A stretch of 6,748 bases of DNA from CAYVBE01 sp964448935 (GCA_964448935.1 CAYVBE010000218.1:1-6748); one strand, 5' to 3'. Counted from the first letter of the stretch, positions 1 to 6,308 are shown. A program made the numbers and translations. The notes: generated by a model from the letters alone, not told the origin.

Positions 1-13
1 GCTAAACGCGTAC

Positions 14-53
14 CTCGGGGGCCGACGTTGTTTTTTGCCCTCCGACCCCCGAG
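14..53. repeat. Inverted repeat with 8-bp perfect stem
   Basis: Positions 14-21 (CTCGGGGG) are perfectly complementary to 46-53 (CCCCCGAG). The 24-nt loop contains a run of six T at 31-36, and the pentamer CCGAC occurs twice (22-26 and 42-46). The stem is strong, but no T-run follows the right arm, so it is not a classical intrinsic terminator. It could end a transcript entering from the left, or act upstream of the promoter at 90-118. The function is not determined by the sequence. Confidence 0.45.
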
Positions 54-89
54 TTGCGCCGCGTCGCGGCCGCACAGCAGCGGCTCGCG

Positions 90-118
90 TTGCGGCTCAG
101 GTGGGCTGAAGTTACAAT
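90..118 (+). promoter_or_regulatory. Candidate sigma-70-like promoter for the metallopeptidase-hhH-uvrB cluster
   Basis: TACAAT at 113-118 matches five of six positions of the TATAAT consensus. TTGCGG at 90-95 matches the first three bases of TTGACA, with an ideal 17-nt spacer. Initiation would be near 125, giving a leader of about 24 nt to the ATG at 149. This also argues against translation from the ATG at 131, which would lie almost at the transcript end. The call rests on consensus matching alone. Confidence 0.4.
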
Positions 119-135
119 GAATATGGGACTATGAT

Positions 136-142
136 GGGAGGA
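136..142 (+). promoter_or_regulatory. Ribosome-binding site that decides the first start codon
   Basis: GGGAGGA lies 6 nt before the ATG at 149. In-frame ATG codons also occur at 131 and 134, but they overlap or precede this purine-rich site and have no comparable site of their own. The start at 149 is therefore preferred, which shortens the protein from 432 to 426 residues. Confidence 0.65.
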
Positions 143-148
143 AATGTG

Positions 149-1429
149 ATGACCTTTATCCCCAAAAAGTGGTTCTGGTGGCTGGCGGCGGCGCTTGTGG
201 CGCTGCTCCTGGCGGCGCAGGACGGCCGGGCCGGCGGAAGGGTGCTGTATCGCTACCGCACGGAGCATTACGAGGTGCGCACGGACATAAGCCCGCTGTG
301 GGCGGAGGTCGTGGGGCGGCACATGGAGGAGATATACGGCGAATACAGCCGCCGGTTCGCCTCCTACGGCAGCGCGAACGAGGAGTTCGACGTCTATGTG
401 TTTCGAACCCGGAAGGGATACGCGAGCAAGGTGCCCTCGGTCGTGGCCGGCTCCAACGGCGTGTTCGTGGGCGGGCCGGATTACCTGGCCGCACATGCCG
501 AAGACCGCACGCCGGAGGAGGTGCTGCGCACGCTCTACCACGAGGGGCTGCACCAGTTCGTCTACGAAGTCGTGTCCGAGGACTGCCCGGTGTGGATCAA
601 CGAGGGGATGGCGGAATACTTCGCGGAGGCCACCTGGAACGGTAGCGGTTTTCAACTCGGCCAGGTCCCTTCCGCCGGTATCTACGCGGTGCAGGACGCC
701 ATCAAGCGGGGCTCCTACATCCGGTTCCGGGCCCTGTTCGCCATGACCCCGGAGTCCTGGATTGAGACCATGCGGCGCCGGCCCGCCCAAGCCGGCCTTG
801 CCTACCCGCAGGTCTGGTCCATCGTGCACTTCCTGTTGCACGGCGGGGGCGGGCGGTTCGCGGGGTCCACGGACCAGTTCCTGCGGCTTATAGCGCACGA
901 GCGCGACCAGGAAGAGGCCCTCGAAACGGCATTCGGCCCAAATCTGAGCCTGAAGGCGTTCGAGAAAGCGTGGGCCGACCACGTGATGTCGCTGAAGCCC
1001 GGCCCCAAGTTCCACTGCCGCGCCAATATGGAGGGGCTCATGACGCTGGCCAAAGGCCTGAATCCCCGCCGGCTGAACATGCTTCGCACGGTGGACGAGC
1101 TGCGCGAGGTCGTGCTGGCCAGTGAGGGGTGGCGACTGCCCCTGCGTGACCGGCGCACCGTGCGCGCCGACGACCGGGAGGCCGTCGAGGCGCTGTTCCA
1201 ATGCCCCTTCGACCGGAGCGGAAGGGCGGCCAGCTACCTGGTCGTGCGTGACCCGTCCAGCCACCTGCCCGTCCTGGTCTGCACCCACCATCCGGGTATC
1301 ATCATCAAGGCATACTACGAGCGAAACGGCGACGGGGACCTGGAGATCAAAGTGGAGGAGGAGGTGCGCAGCCTTCTGAAGCCGGAGTTTCGAGACGCTA
1401 TTTCGGCAAAGGTACGCGGGTTGCCGTGA
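149..1429 (+). CDS. Secreted or membrane-anchored DUF1570-like zinc metallopeptidase (gluzincin fold)
   Basis: This gene encodes a 426-residue protein, predicted to be an extracytoplasmic zinc-dependent peptidase. Two lysines at residues 6-7 are followed by a hydrophobic stretch (about 8-23) and GRAGG, so a signal peptide or N-terminal anchor is likely. The HExxH zinc-binding motif is HEGLH at residues 131-135. It is followed by NEGMAEYF, whose glutamate (about residue 152) is the expected third zinc ligand, as in gluzincins. The segment between them, with P-V-W-I before NEG, and the upstream region (TEHYEVRTD, EEIYGEYSRRF) resemble the DUF1570/peptidase MA-like pattern from memory. The C-terminal 120 residues or so are not recognised. 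The substrate is unknown. The stop codon overlaps the next gene by 4 nt, so translation is probably coupled. Start chosen from the site at 136-142. Confidence 0.82.
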   Translation: MTFIPKKWFWWLAAALVALLLAAQDGRAGGRVLYRYRTEHYEVRTDISPLWAEVVGRHMEEIYGEYSRRFASYGSANEEFDVYVFRTRKGYASKVPSVVAGSNGVFVGGPDYLAAHAEDRTPEEVLRTLYHEGLHQFVYEVVSEDCPVWINEGMAEYFAEATWNGSGFQLGQVPSAGIYAVQDAIKRGSYIRFRALFAMTPESWIETMRRRPAQAGLAYPQVWSIVHFLLHGGGGRFAGSTDQFLRLIAHERDQEEALETAFGPNLSLKAFEKAWADHVMSLKPGPKFHCRANMEGLMTLAKGLNPRRLNMLRTVDELREVVLASEGWRLPLRDRRTVRADDREAVEALFQCPFDRSGRAASYLVVRDPSSHLPVLVCTHHPGIIIKAYYERNGDGDLEIKVEEEVRSLLKPEFRDAISAKVRGLP

Positions 1430-1812
1430 AGTCCTTTCCGCCCACACGATGGTTCAGCATGTCCAACCGCGAACTGCGTGTGCTCGTGACCGCGGCCGCC
1501 GTTGCGCTGGCCATGGTGGGCGCCATCAAGGCCGGACGGTTCATCTGGGGTCCGGGGGAGGTCAGGGTGAGCGCGTCCGGGAGCGCCGGTCCGCTGCCCG
1601 TGCGCATTGACATCAACGAGGCCGGGGCGCACGAGCTGGACATGCTGCCCGGTGTCGGTTCCGCCACGGCGGAGGCGATCATCGAGAGCCGCCGGGAGGA
1701 CGGGCCCTTCCGCTCTCTGGAGGACCTGATGCGGGTCCGGGGTATCGGCCGGCGGACGGTGGAGAACCTGCGCCCCCACGCCATGTGCCGCCCGCCGGGG
1801 GAGAGGGACTGA
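1426..1812 (+). CDS. ComEA-like helix-hairpin-helix DNA-binding protein, membrane-anchored
   Basis: This 128-residue protein starts at GTG 1426, overlapping the previous stop as GTGA. An in-frame ATG at 1459 (residue 12) is an alternative; neither start has a strong Shine-Dalgarno site. Residues 19-34 are hydrophobic and likely span the inner membrane. A short linker leads to a tandem helix-hairpin-helix unit from about residue 60: DINEAGAHELDMLPGVG (hairpin LPGVG 74-78), a helix, then the second hairpin VRGIG (104-108). This is the layout of ComEA-type proteins, which bind double-stranded DNA without sequence specificity during natural uptake. Many ComEA-like proteins in non-competent bacteria have no known role, and no comEC or pilus gene is present here, so a competence function is not shown. 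Its stop lies 1 nt before uvrB. Confidence 0.85.
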   Translation: MKSFPPTRWFSMSNRELRVLVTAAAVALAMVGAIKAGRFIWGPGEVRVSASGSAGPLPVRIDINEAGAHELDMLPGVGSATAEAIIESRREDGPFRSLEDLMRVRGIGRRTVENLRPHAMCRPPGERD

Positions 1813-1813
1813 G

Positions 1814-3787
1814 ATGGCGGATTTCGAGGTCAACGCCCCCTTCGAGCCCGCGGGGGACCAACCCGGGGCCATCCGGGAACTGACGGAGTACTTCCGCTCC
1901 GGCAGCCGCTGCGAGACTCTCCTGGGTGCCACCGGCACCGGCAAGACCTTCACCATGGCCAACGTCATCGAGGCCCTGGGCCGCCCAACGCTGGTCATCA
2001 GCCACAACAAGACGCTGGCGGCGCAACTCTACGGGGAGTTCAAGGAGTTCTTTCCCGATAACGCCGTGGGCTATTTCGTCAGCTACTACGACTACTACCA
2101 GCCGGAAGCGTACGTCCCGTCCCGCGATCTCTACATCGCCAAGGACGCCTCCATCAACCAGGACATAGACCGCCTGCGACTGGCCGCCACCACGCGCCTG
2201 ATGGAGCGGGACGACGTGGTCATCGTCGCCAGCGTCTCCTGCATCTACGGCATCGGCGCGCCCGAGGACTACCGCAGCATGTTCGTCACCGTGAGCGCGG
2301 ACCGGCAACTGGAGCGTGACGACCTGCTTGCCCGTCTGGTGGACATCCAGTATCAACGCAGCAACACGGAGCTGAAGCGCGGCACCTTCCGCGTGCGCGG
2401 CGACCTGGTCGAGATATACCCTGCCTACGAGGAGATCGCCTACCGGGTGGACTTCTTCGGCGACTACGTGGACCGGATCGTGGTCATTGACCCCCTTTCC
2501 GGGCGCAAGCTGGAGCAGGCGGACCGGGTGGACGTCTATCCCGCCAACCACTTCGTCACGCCCGAGGGCCGCCTGCAGGGCATCCTGGAGAGCATCGAGG
2601 AGGAACTCGAAGAGCGACTGCGGGAACTGCGCGGGCAGGGAAAACTCCTGGAAGCGCAACGCCTGGAGGCGCGCACCAGATACGACATGGAGCTGCTCAG
2701 CGAGGTGGGCTTCTGCCCCGGCATCGAGAACTATTCGCGCCACATAAGCGGGCGGGAGCCCGGCGAGCGGCCTTCCTGCCTGCTGGACTACTTCCCCGAC
2801 GATTTCCTCTGCATCGTGGACGAGAGCCACCAGACGGTGCCGCAGATCCGCGCCATGTATCACGGCGACCGTTCGCGCAAGGAGACCCTGGTGGAGCACG
2901 GCTTCCGCCTGCCTTCCGCGCTGGACAACCGCCCGCTGACCTTCGAGGAGTGGGAGTGCCTCGTGCATCGCGTGCTCTACGTCAGCGCCACGCCGGAAGA
3001 TTACGAGGTGCAGAAGTCCGGCGGACGCGTGGTGGAGCAGATCATCCGGCCCACCGGCCTGGTGGACCCGAAGGTAGACGTCCGGCCCGCGCGCGGACAG
3101 GTGCAGGACGTCATCGAGGAGATAAAGGACCGCGCCGAGCGGGGCGAGCGGACGCTGGTGACCACCCTGACCAAGCGGCTGGCCGAGGACCTGGCCGACT
3201 ACCTGCGCGAGGAGGGCATAGATGCCTGTTACCTGCACAGCGAGGTGCAGACCATCGAGCGCGTCGAGATACTCAACGACCTGCGCCGCGGCCGCTACGA
3301 CGCCATCGTCGGGGTCAACCTGCTCCGCGAGGGGCTCGATCTGCCGGAGGTTTCCCTGGTGGCCATCCTGGACGCCGACCGGGAGGGCTTCCTGCGCTCG
3401 GACACCTCGCTGATCCAGACCATGGGTCGCTGCGCGCGGAACGTCAACGCGGTGGTCATCCTCTACGCGGATGTGGTAACCGAGTCCATGGCGCGTGCCA
3501 TGGAGGAGACCCAGCGCCGGCGCGAGATACAGATGGACTACAACCGCGAGCACAACATCATGCCGGCCACCGTGCGCAAAAAGATCCAACGAGGCATAGA
3601 CTACGAGGTGCAGGCATGGAAGCGCCGCGTGGAGACGCCCGTCGCCGCCGAGACCGGCGGTGACTACGTAACCGCCAACCGCCTGGACGAACTGGAAGAG
3701 GAGATGACAAAGGCCGCCAGAAACCTCGATTTCGAACGAGCCGCCGTCCTGCGCGACACCATCCAGGAACTCAAGCAGAACGCCTGA
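1814..3787 (+). CDS. uvrB: UvrABC system protein B, excision nuclease damage-recognition helicase
   Basis: This 657-residue UvrB is full length (the Escherichia coli protein has 673). In nucleotide excision repair, UvrB is loaded onto DNA by UvrA, verifies the lesion with ATP and a beta-hairpin, and recruits UvrC. Visible motifs are the Q-like GDQPGAI (14-20), Walker A GATGTGKT (38-45, K44), the beta-hairpin with YYDYYQPEAY (91-100), Walker B-type DESH (336-339), YVSATP (389-394), VNLLREGLDLPEV, and motif VI QTMGRCARN (arginines 539 and 542). A C-terminal UVR domain that contacts UvrA or UvrC lies at about 620-655 (RLDELEEEM, AARNLDFERAAVLRD). The purine-rich GAGAGGG at 1801-1807 is 6 nt before the ATG. 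The alanine usual in motif VI (GRAARN) is cysteine 540 here. The gene is the third of a tight cluster; no LexA-like box was noticed. Confidence 0.98.
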   Translation: MADFEVNAPFEPAGDQPGAIRELTEYFRSGSRCETLLGATGTGKTFTMANVIEALGRPTLVISHNKTLAAQLYGEFKEFFPDNAVGYFVSYYDYYQPEAYVPSRDLYIAKDASINQDIDRLRLAATTRLMERDDVVIVASVSCIYGIGAPEDYRSMFVTVSADRQLERDDLLARLVDIQYQRSNTELKRGTFRVRGDLVEIYPAYEEIAYRVDFFGDYVDRIVVIDPLSGRKLEQADRVDVYPANHFVTPEGRLQGILESIEEELEERLRELRGQGKLLEAQRLEARTRYDMELLSEVGFCPGIENYSRHISGREPGERPSCLLDYFPDDFLCIVDESHQTVPQIRAMYHGDRSRKETLVEHGFRLPSALDNRPLTFEEWECLVHRVLYVSATPEDYEVQKSGGRVVEQIIRPTGLVDPKVDVRPARGQVQDVIEEIKDRAERGERTLVTTLTKRLAEDLADYLREEGIDACYLHSEVQTIERVEILNDLRRGRYDAIVGVNLLREGLDLPEVSLVAILDADREGFLRSDTSLIQTMGRCARNVNAVVILYADVVTESMARAMEETQRRREIQMDYNREHNIMPATVRKKIQRGIDYEVQAWKRRVETPVAAETGGDYVTANRLDELEEEMTKAARNLDFERAAVLRDTIQELKQNA

Positions 3788-3918
3788 GGGGTCGGGTGCT
3801 CGCGGACCTCACGGGCTGAGTTGTCCCAGATCCAAAGGGGTGGAGAAGGACCTGTGAAAGGTCGGTTGCTGCTTTTCGCGTTCAGGATGGCCCGTTGCAA
3901 TCTCGCTCTCACCGGCGC

Positions 3919-3937
3919 GGTGGCGTAAACTGCCACC
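3919..3937. repeat. Short perfect hairpin, 6-bp stem and 7-nt loop
   Basis: GGTGGC at 3919-3924 pairs with GCCACC at 3932-3937 around the loop GTAAACT. No T-run follows on either strand, so a terminator role is weak. It could be a protein-binding dyad or chance in GC-rich DNA. Confidence 0.3.
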
Positions 3938-4350
3938 ATACCCTTCGTCGCCGGTCAATAGCTTAGTTAAAGGCAGGTTTCTGGCCTGCGCGGCGAGTTT
4001 TCTGTGCCTTCTCCGTCTGGAGGTCAGAAAGTGTCTGCACTTCGAACTTGTGTCCCCCGGGCACTGCGTAAGCCGATTTGGCTTGCCCGAACCGATCTGG
4101 AGGGAATTCCACACGGCGATACGGTAGCCTGCTGAGGAAGATATTTGCCGGGCTCCCGATATGCCCTTTGCTGTATGCAGAGTTTTTGAACAAAGAGATG
4201 ATGCCATTGTGCGAAGACAACAGTCTGCAGTGGATCACAACCGCTTGTGGGCAATAGAACGCTGCCCGCGCATATCCGGCGGGCAAGGAATTGCCCGGCG
4301 GGGAAGACGGCAAAGACACGGCCACGCGTCACGTGCCGCCCGACGTTCAG

Positions 4351-4380
4351 TTGAAACGACCGTCGGCATCGGGCCAGAAT
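4351..4380 (+). promoter_or_regulatory. Candidate promoter for the GH32 gene
   Basis: TTGAAA at 4351-4356 matches five of six bases of TTGACA. CAGAAT at 4375-4380 matches four of six bases of TATAAT, with an 18-nt spacer. Transcription from here would start near 4387 and give an untranslated leader of about 235 nt containing the hairpins at 4394-4592. This is a weak consensus-only prediction; other promoters in the 834-nt gap are possible. Confidence 0.25.
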
Positions 4381-4393
4381 ACTGGCCAACTTC

Positions 4394-4409
4394 CGGAGGG
4401 CTACCTCCG
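4394..4409 (+). repeat. Leader hairpin, 6-bp stem and 4-nt loop
   Basis: CGGAGG at 4394-4399 pairs perfectly with CCTCCG at 4404-4409 around the loop GCTA. It would form just after the proposed transcription start. Its CCTCC is complementary to the GGAGG of the ribosome-binding site at 4610-4614, but that also makes it a generic anti-Shine-Dalgarno match. Confidence 0.4.
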
Positions 4410-4456
4410 CAGAGGACTGGTGTCGAGAGTTGCGAACCGGCGATGTCACGTCGTTT

Positions 4457-4615
4457 CGCCCGTAGGGCGTATGCAGCCCACCCCGTTAGGGCGGGTTAGC
4501 CCATGCCCGGGGACCGGGCCGTTGCGCGCCGAAGGGGGTCTGCCCTGGGTATGGTGACGCGAAAAGACCAGGCCTCCCCCGAAGGGGCTGCCCCCCGGCG
4601 AACTGTGAAGGAGGC
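4457..4615 (+). promoter_or_regulatory. Multi-hairpin structured leader upstream of the GH32 gene
   Basis: Stems found by hand, in order: CGCCC 4457-4461 with GGGCG 4465-4469; CCC 4482-4484 with GGG 4489-4491 around GTTA; a 12-bp stem of 4501-4512 with 4543-4554 (no mismatches, two G-U pairs); GGTCT 4537-4541 with AGACC 4565-4569, which crosses the 12-bp stem; and CCCC 4576-4579 with GGGG 4584-4587 around CGAA, extended by GGC/GCC at 4571-4573 and 4590-4592. Two alternatives compete with these: the local hairpin GCCCGG 4505-4510 with CCGGGC 4514-4519, and GCCTCC 4572-4577 with GGAGGC 4610-4615, which would mask the ribosome-binding site. It may be a cis-regulatory RNA or a member of a dispersed hairpin repeat family. 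I do not recognise it as a named riboswitch class. Confidence 0.5.
4608..4614 (+). promoter_or_regulatory. Strong ribosome-binding site of the GH32 gene
   Basis: AAGGAGG lies 7 nt before the ATG at 4622, a near-ideal Shine-Dalgarno site that fixes the start. GGAGGC at 4610-4615 is perfectly complementary to 4572-4577 in the leader, so the site could be masked. Confidence 0.85.
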
Positions 4616-4621
4616 AACGGA

Positions 4622-6142
4622 ATGACGACGGGACCACTGGACGAACGAATCCGGACGCTTGTGCCGGAGGACCGGATTGAGGCCCTCCGGGCGGCTCGGG
4701 AGGGGCTGGCGGACGATCCCTATCGCCCGCTGTATCACTTCTCGCCGCCCACGGGCTGGATGAACGATCCCAACGGGCTCTGCCGGTGGCGGGGGCTTTA
4801 CCATCTGTTCTACCAGTGCGTGCCCGAGGGCCGCGACCGGATTCACTGGGGACATGCCGTCAGCGAGGACCTGCTCCACTGGCGCGACCTGCCGCCGGCT
4901 TTCGGCCCGGACGGCGAGAAGCACTGCTTCAGCGGCCAGACGCTGGTCGAGCCCGACCGCGTGATTGCCATCTACCACGGCGTCGAGGCGGGCAACTGCA
5001 TCGCCACCGCATCCGTCCCCCTCCTGCTGGACTGGCAGAAGCACCCGGCCAACCCCGTGATCCCCATCGTCCCGGTAGACGACGCCGGAAATCCCTACCG
5101 CGTCTTCGACCCCTGCATCTGGAAGGAGGACGATGGCTACTACGCGCTCTCCGGCACCTACAAGGACGGCGATTTCCGCACGGACTGCCGCAACGTGGAC
5201 CACCTGTTCCGCTCCTCGGACCTTGCCGACTGGGAGCACCTGGGCGCGCTGATCGAGGGCGGTTTCCACACCGAGCCCGGCGAGGACGGGGCAGTGCCCA
5301 ACTTCTGGCCCATAGGCCGCAGCAAGCACATGCTGCTTTTCTTCAGCCACAAGCGCGCCGCGCAGTATTACGTCGGCGACTACGACCGCGCCGCGCACCG
5401 TCTGATCCCCGACTACCACGGCCGCATGAATTACGGCCCCATCAGCAAGGGCAGCCTGCACGCGCCCTCGGCCACGGTCACCCCCGACGGCCGGTTCCTG
5501 GCCATCTTCAACGTCAAGGAGGGCAGGGAGCCGGCGGGCTGGCAGGACATCATGTCCCTGCCGAGGCAACTCTCACTGGACGAGGACTGCGCTCTGCGGA
5601 TAGAGCCGGCGGCGGAGATGGAAGCCCTGCGGGGAAACCACACGCACCTGGAGGCCGCCGAGATCCCCGCCAACGGGGAGGTCGAAGTCCACGGATTCGG
5701 CGGCAAGTCGGTCGAGATCGAGGCGGTCCTGGAGCCGGGCGCCACGCGGGAGGTGGGGCTCTGCGTGCTCCGCTCCCCCGACGGCGCGGAGCAGACGCGC
5801 ATTTCGCTGCTTCGGGACTCGCACGGCGAGGGCGAACACTCCCTCCAGATTGACATCTCGGGTGCCTCGCTGCGCCCCGACGTCCTGGCGCGGCCCAACG
5901 AGGTGGGGCCTCTCAGCCTGCAGGAGGGCGAACCTCTGCGCCTGCGCGTCTTCGTGGACCGCAGCATTATCGAGGTCTTCGCCAACGGCCGCCAGTGCCT
6001 GACCCTCCGCGCCTACCCCGACCGCGAGGACAGCCGGGGGGTAGCGCTGTTCGCGCGGGGCGGCAGGGCCGGGCTGGTTACCCTGGACGCGTGGCAGATG
6101 CGCAGCGTCTGGCCGGAGCTGCGGGACTTCGAGCACGGCTGA
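4622..6142 (+). CDS. Glycoside hydrolase family 32 protein (beta-fructosidase-like) with divergent catalytic motifs
   Basis: This 506-residue protein has no signal peptide, so it is probably cytoplasmic. GH32 enzymes hydrolyse beta-fructosidic bonds in sucrose, levan or inulin. After about 35 N-terminal residues comes WMNDPNG (46-52), with the predicted nucleophile D49, then YHLFYQ (60-65), WGHAVSEDLLHW (76-87) and FSGQ (103-106). The usual RDP motif reads FDP here (162-164), keeping the stabilising aspartate D163. The usual ECP motif is replaced by GEDGAVPNFWPIG (220-232), with E221 the likely acid/base. The C-terminal beta-sandwich domain carries the typical VDRSIIEVFANG. From memory, environmental GH32 proteins of Planctomycetes type show similar xDP and EDxxCP variants, so this looks like a clade feature rather than decay. 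The substrate cannot be assigned: no transporter, kinase or regulator is adjacent. A start at ATG 4622 is supported by AAGGAGG. Confidence 0.88.
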   Translation: MTTGPLDERIRTLVPEDRIEALRAAREGLADDPYRPLYHFSPPTGWMNDPNGLCRWRGLYHLFYQCVPEGRDRIHWGHAVSEDLLHWRDLPPAFGPDGEKHCFSGQTLVEPDRVIAIYHGVEAGNCIATASVPLLLDWQKHPANPVIPIVPVDDAGNPYRVFDPCIWKEDDGYYALSGTYKDGDFRTDCRNVDHLFRSSDLADWEHLGALIEGGFHTEPGEDGAVPNFWPIGRSKHMLLFFSHKRAAQYYVGDYDRAAHRLIPDYHGRMNYGPISKGSLHAPSATVTPDGRFLAIFNVKEGREPAGWQDIMSLPRQLSLDEDCALRIEPAAEMEALRGNHTHLEAAEIPANGEVEVHGFGGKSVEIEAVLEPGATREVGLCVLRSPDGAEQTRISLLRDSHGEGEHSLQIDISGASLRPDVLARPNEVGPLSLQEGEPLRLRVFVDRSIIEVFANGRQCLTLRAYPDREDSRGVALFARGGRAGLVTLDAWQMRSVWPELRDFEHG

Positions 6143-6205
6143 GGACGCGGACGCCCAGGGAGTTCCGCAGACACCTCCTGATCTGCGTGCGCCCGGCCGG
6201 TGTGG

Positions 6206-6225
6206 CGCAGGCGCCCTCGCCTGCG
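6206..6225 (+). terminator. Perfect 8-bp GC hairpin downstream of the GH32 gene
   Basis: CGCAGGCG at 6206-6213 pairs with CGCCTGCG at 6218-6225 around the loop CCCT. It may be extended by CGGC 6194-6197 with GCCG 6226-6229 across a bulge. It lies 63 nt after the GH32 stop and between convergent genes, where a bidirectional terminator would be expected. No strong T-run follows, only scattered T at 6237-6239. It could equally be a dispersed palindromic repeat. Confidence 0.4.
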
Positions 6226-6308
6226 GCCGTCTGTCGTTTCATTGTGTGCCACTCGTCCGGCCTGTGCCGCGCAGGTCTGCAGGAGACAAGGCAGGTCATG
6301 CGGGCGAA

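Larger units (their letters stand above)
3788..4621. other. 834-nt intergenic region without a recognised gene
   Basis: No convincing coding sequence is seen. The first half carries short inverted repeats: TGAGG 3785-3789 with CCTCA 3807-3811, GACCT 3849-3853 with AGGTC 3859-3863 (then a short T4 at 3873-3876), and GGTGGC 3919-3924 with GCCACC 3932-3937. One of the first two may end uvrB transcription, but neither has a proper T-tract. From about 3960 to 4330 the sequence looks less GC-rich than the flanking genes. It has open minus-strand frames (3963-4325, 4024-4449, 3809-4207) that overlap in all three phases and resemble nothing I know. From 4351 on it looks like a promoter and structured leader for the GH32 gene, described separately. 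Confidence 0.6.

Noticed and set aside
131..148. ATG codons at 131 and 134 as the start of the metallopeptidase
   Set aside because: They lie upstream of or inside the purine-rich site GGGAGGA, which is ideally spaced for the ATG at 149, and sit too close to the proposed transcription start.
2..1447. A 481-codon minus-strand frame opposite the metallopeptidase gene
   Set aside because: It resembles no family, has no ribosome-binding site I could see, and mirrors the codon bias of the plus-strand gene, which has a clear HExxH motif and start site.
1679..3589. A 636-codon open frame on the minus strand opposite uvrB, and a 231-codon one at 1315-2010
   Set aside because: They are antisense to a certain uvrB and the ComEA-like gene, with low-complexity composition rich in V, H, G, A and D. 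This is the usual mirror of a high-GC third-codon position.
4030..4070. A TTCGAA-containing stretch considered as a tRNA T-arm
   Set aside because: The flanks do not form a 5-bp T-stem, and no anticodon arm or acceptor stem can be built around it on either strand.
4024..4449. A 141-codon minus-strand frame in the intergenic gap (also 3963-4325 and 3809-4207), considered as a decayed gene
   Set aside because: All three phases are open over the same stretch and no protein family is recognisable. I kept it only as a low-interest observation about the gap.
4480..4500. GTTAGGG considered as an integron attC core site
   Set aside because: There is no matching inverse core partner at attC-like spacing, no integrase and no cassette structure.
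4430..4600. A known riboswitch class (cobalamin, TPP, FMN, SAM, glycine)
   Set aside because: None of the conserved core strings I remember for those classes is present, although the region is clearly able to fold.
4496..5569. A 357-codon minus-strand frame and a 355-codon plus-strand frame (4786-5853) over the GH32 gene
   Set aside because: Both are shadows of the GH32 gene, which carries family motifs along its whole length. The alternatives are R/P/G/A-rich with no recognisable domain.
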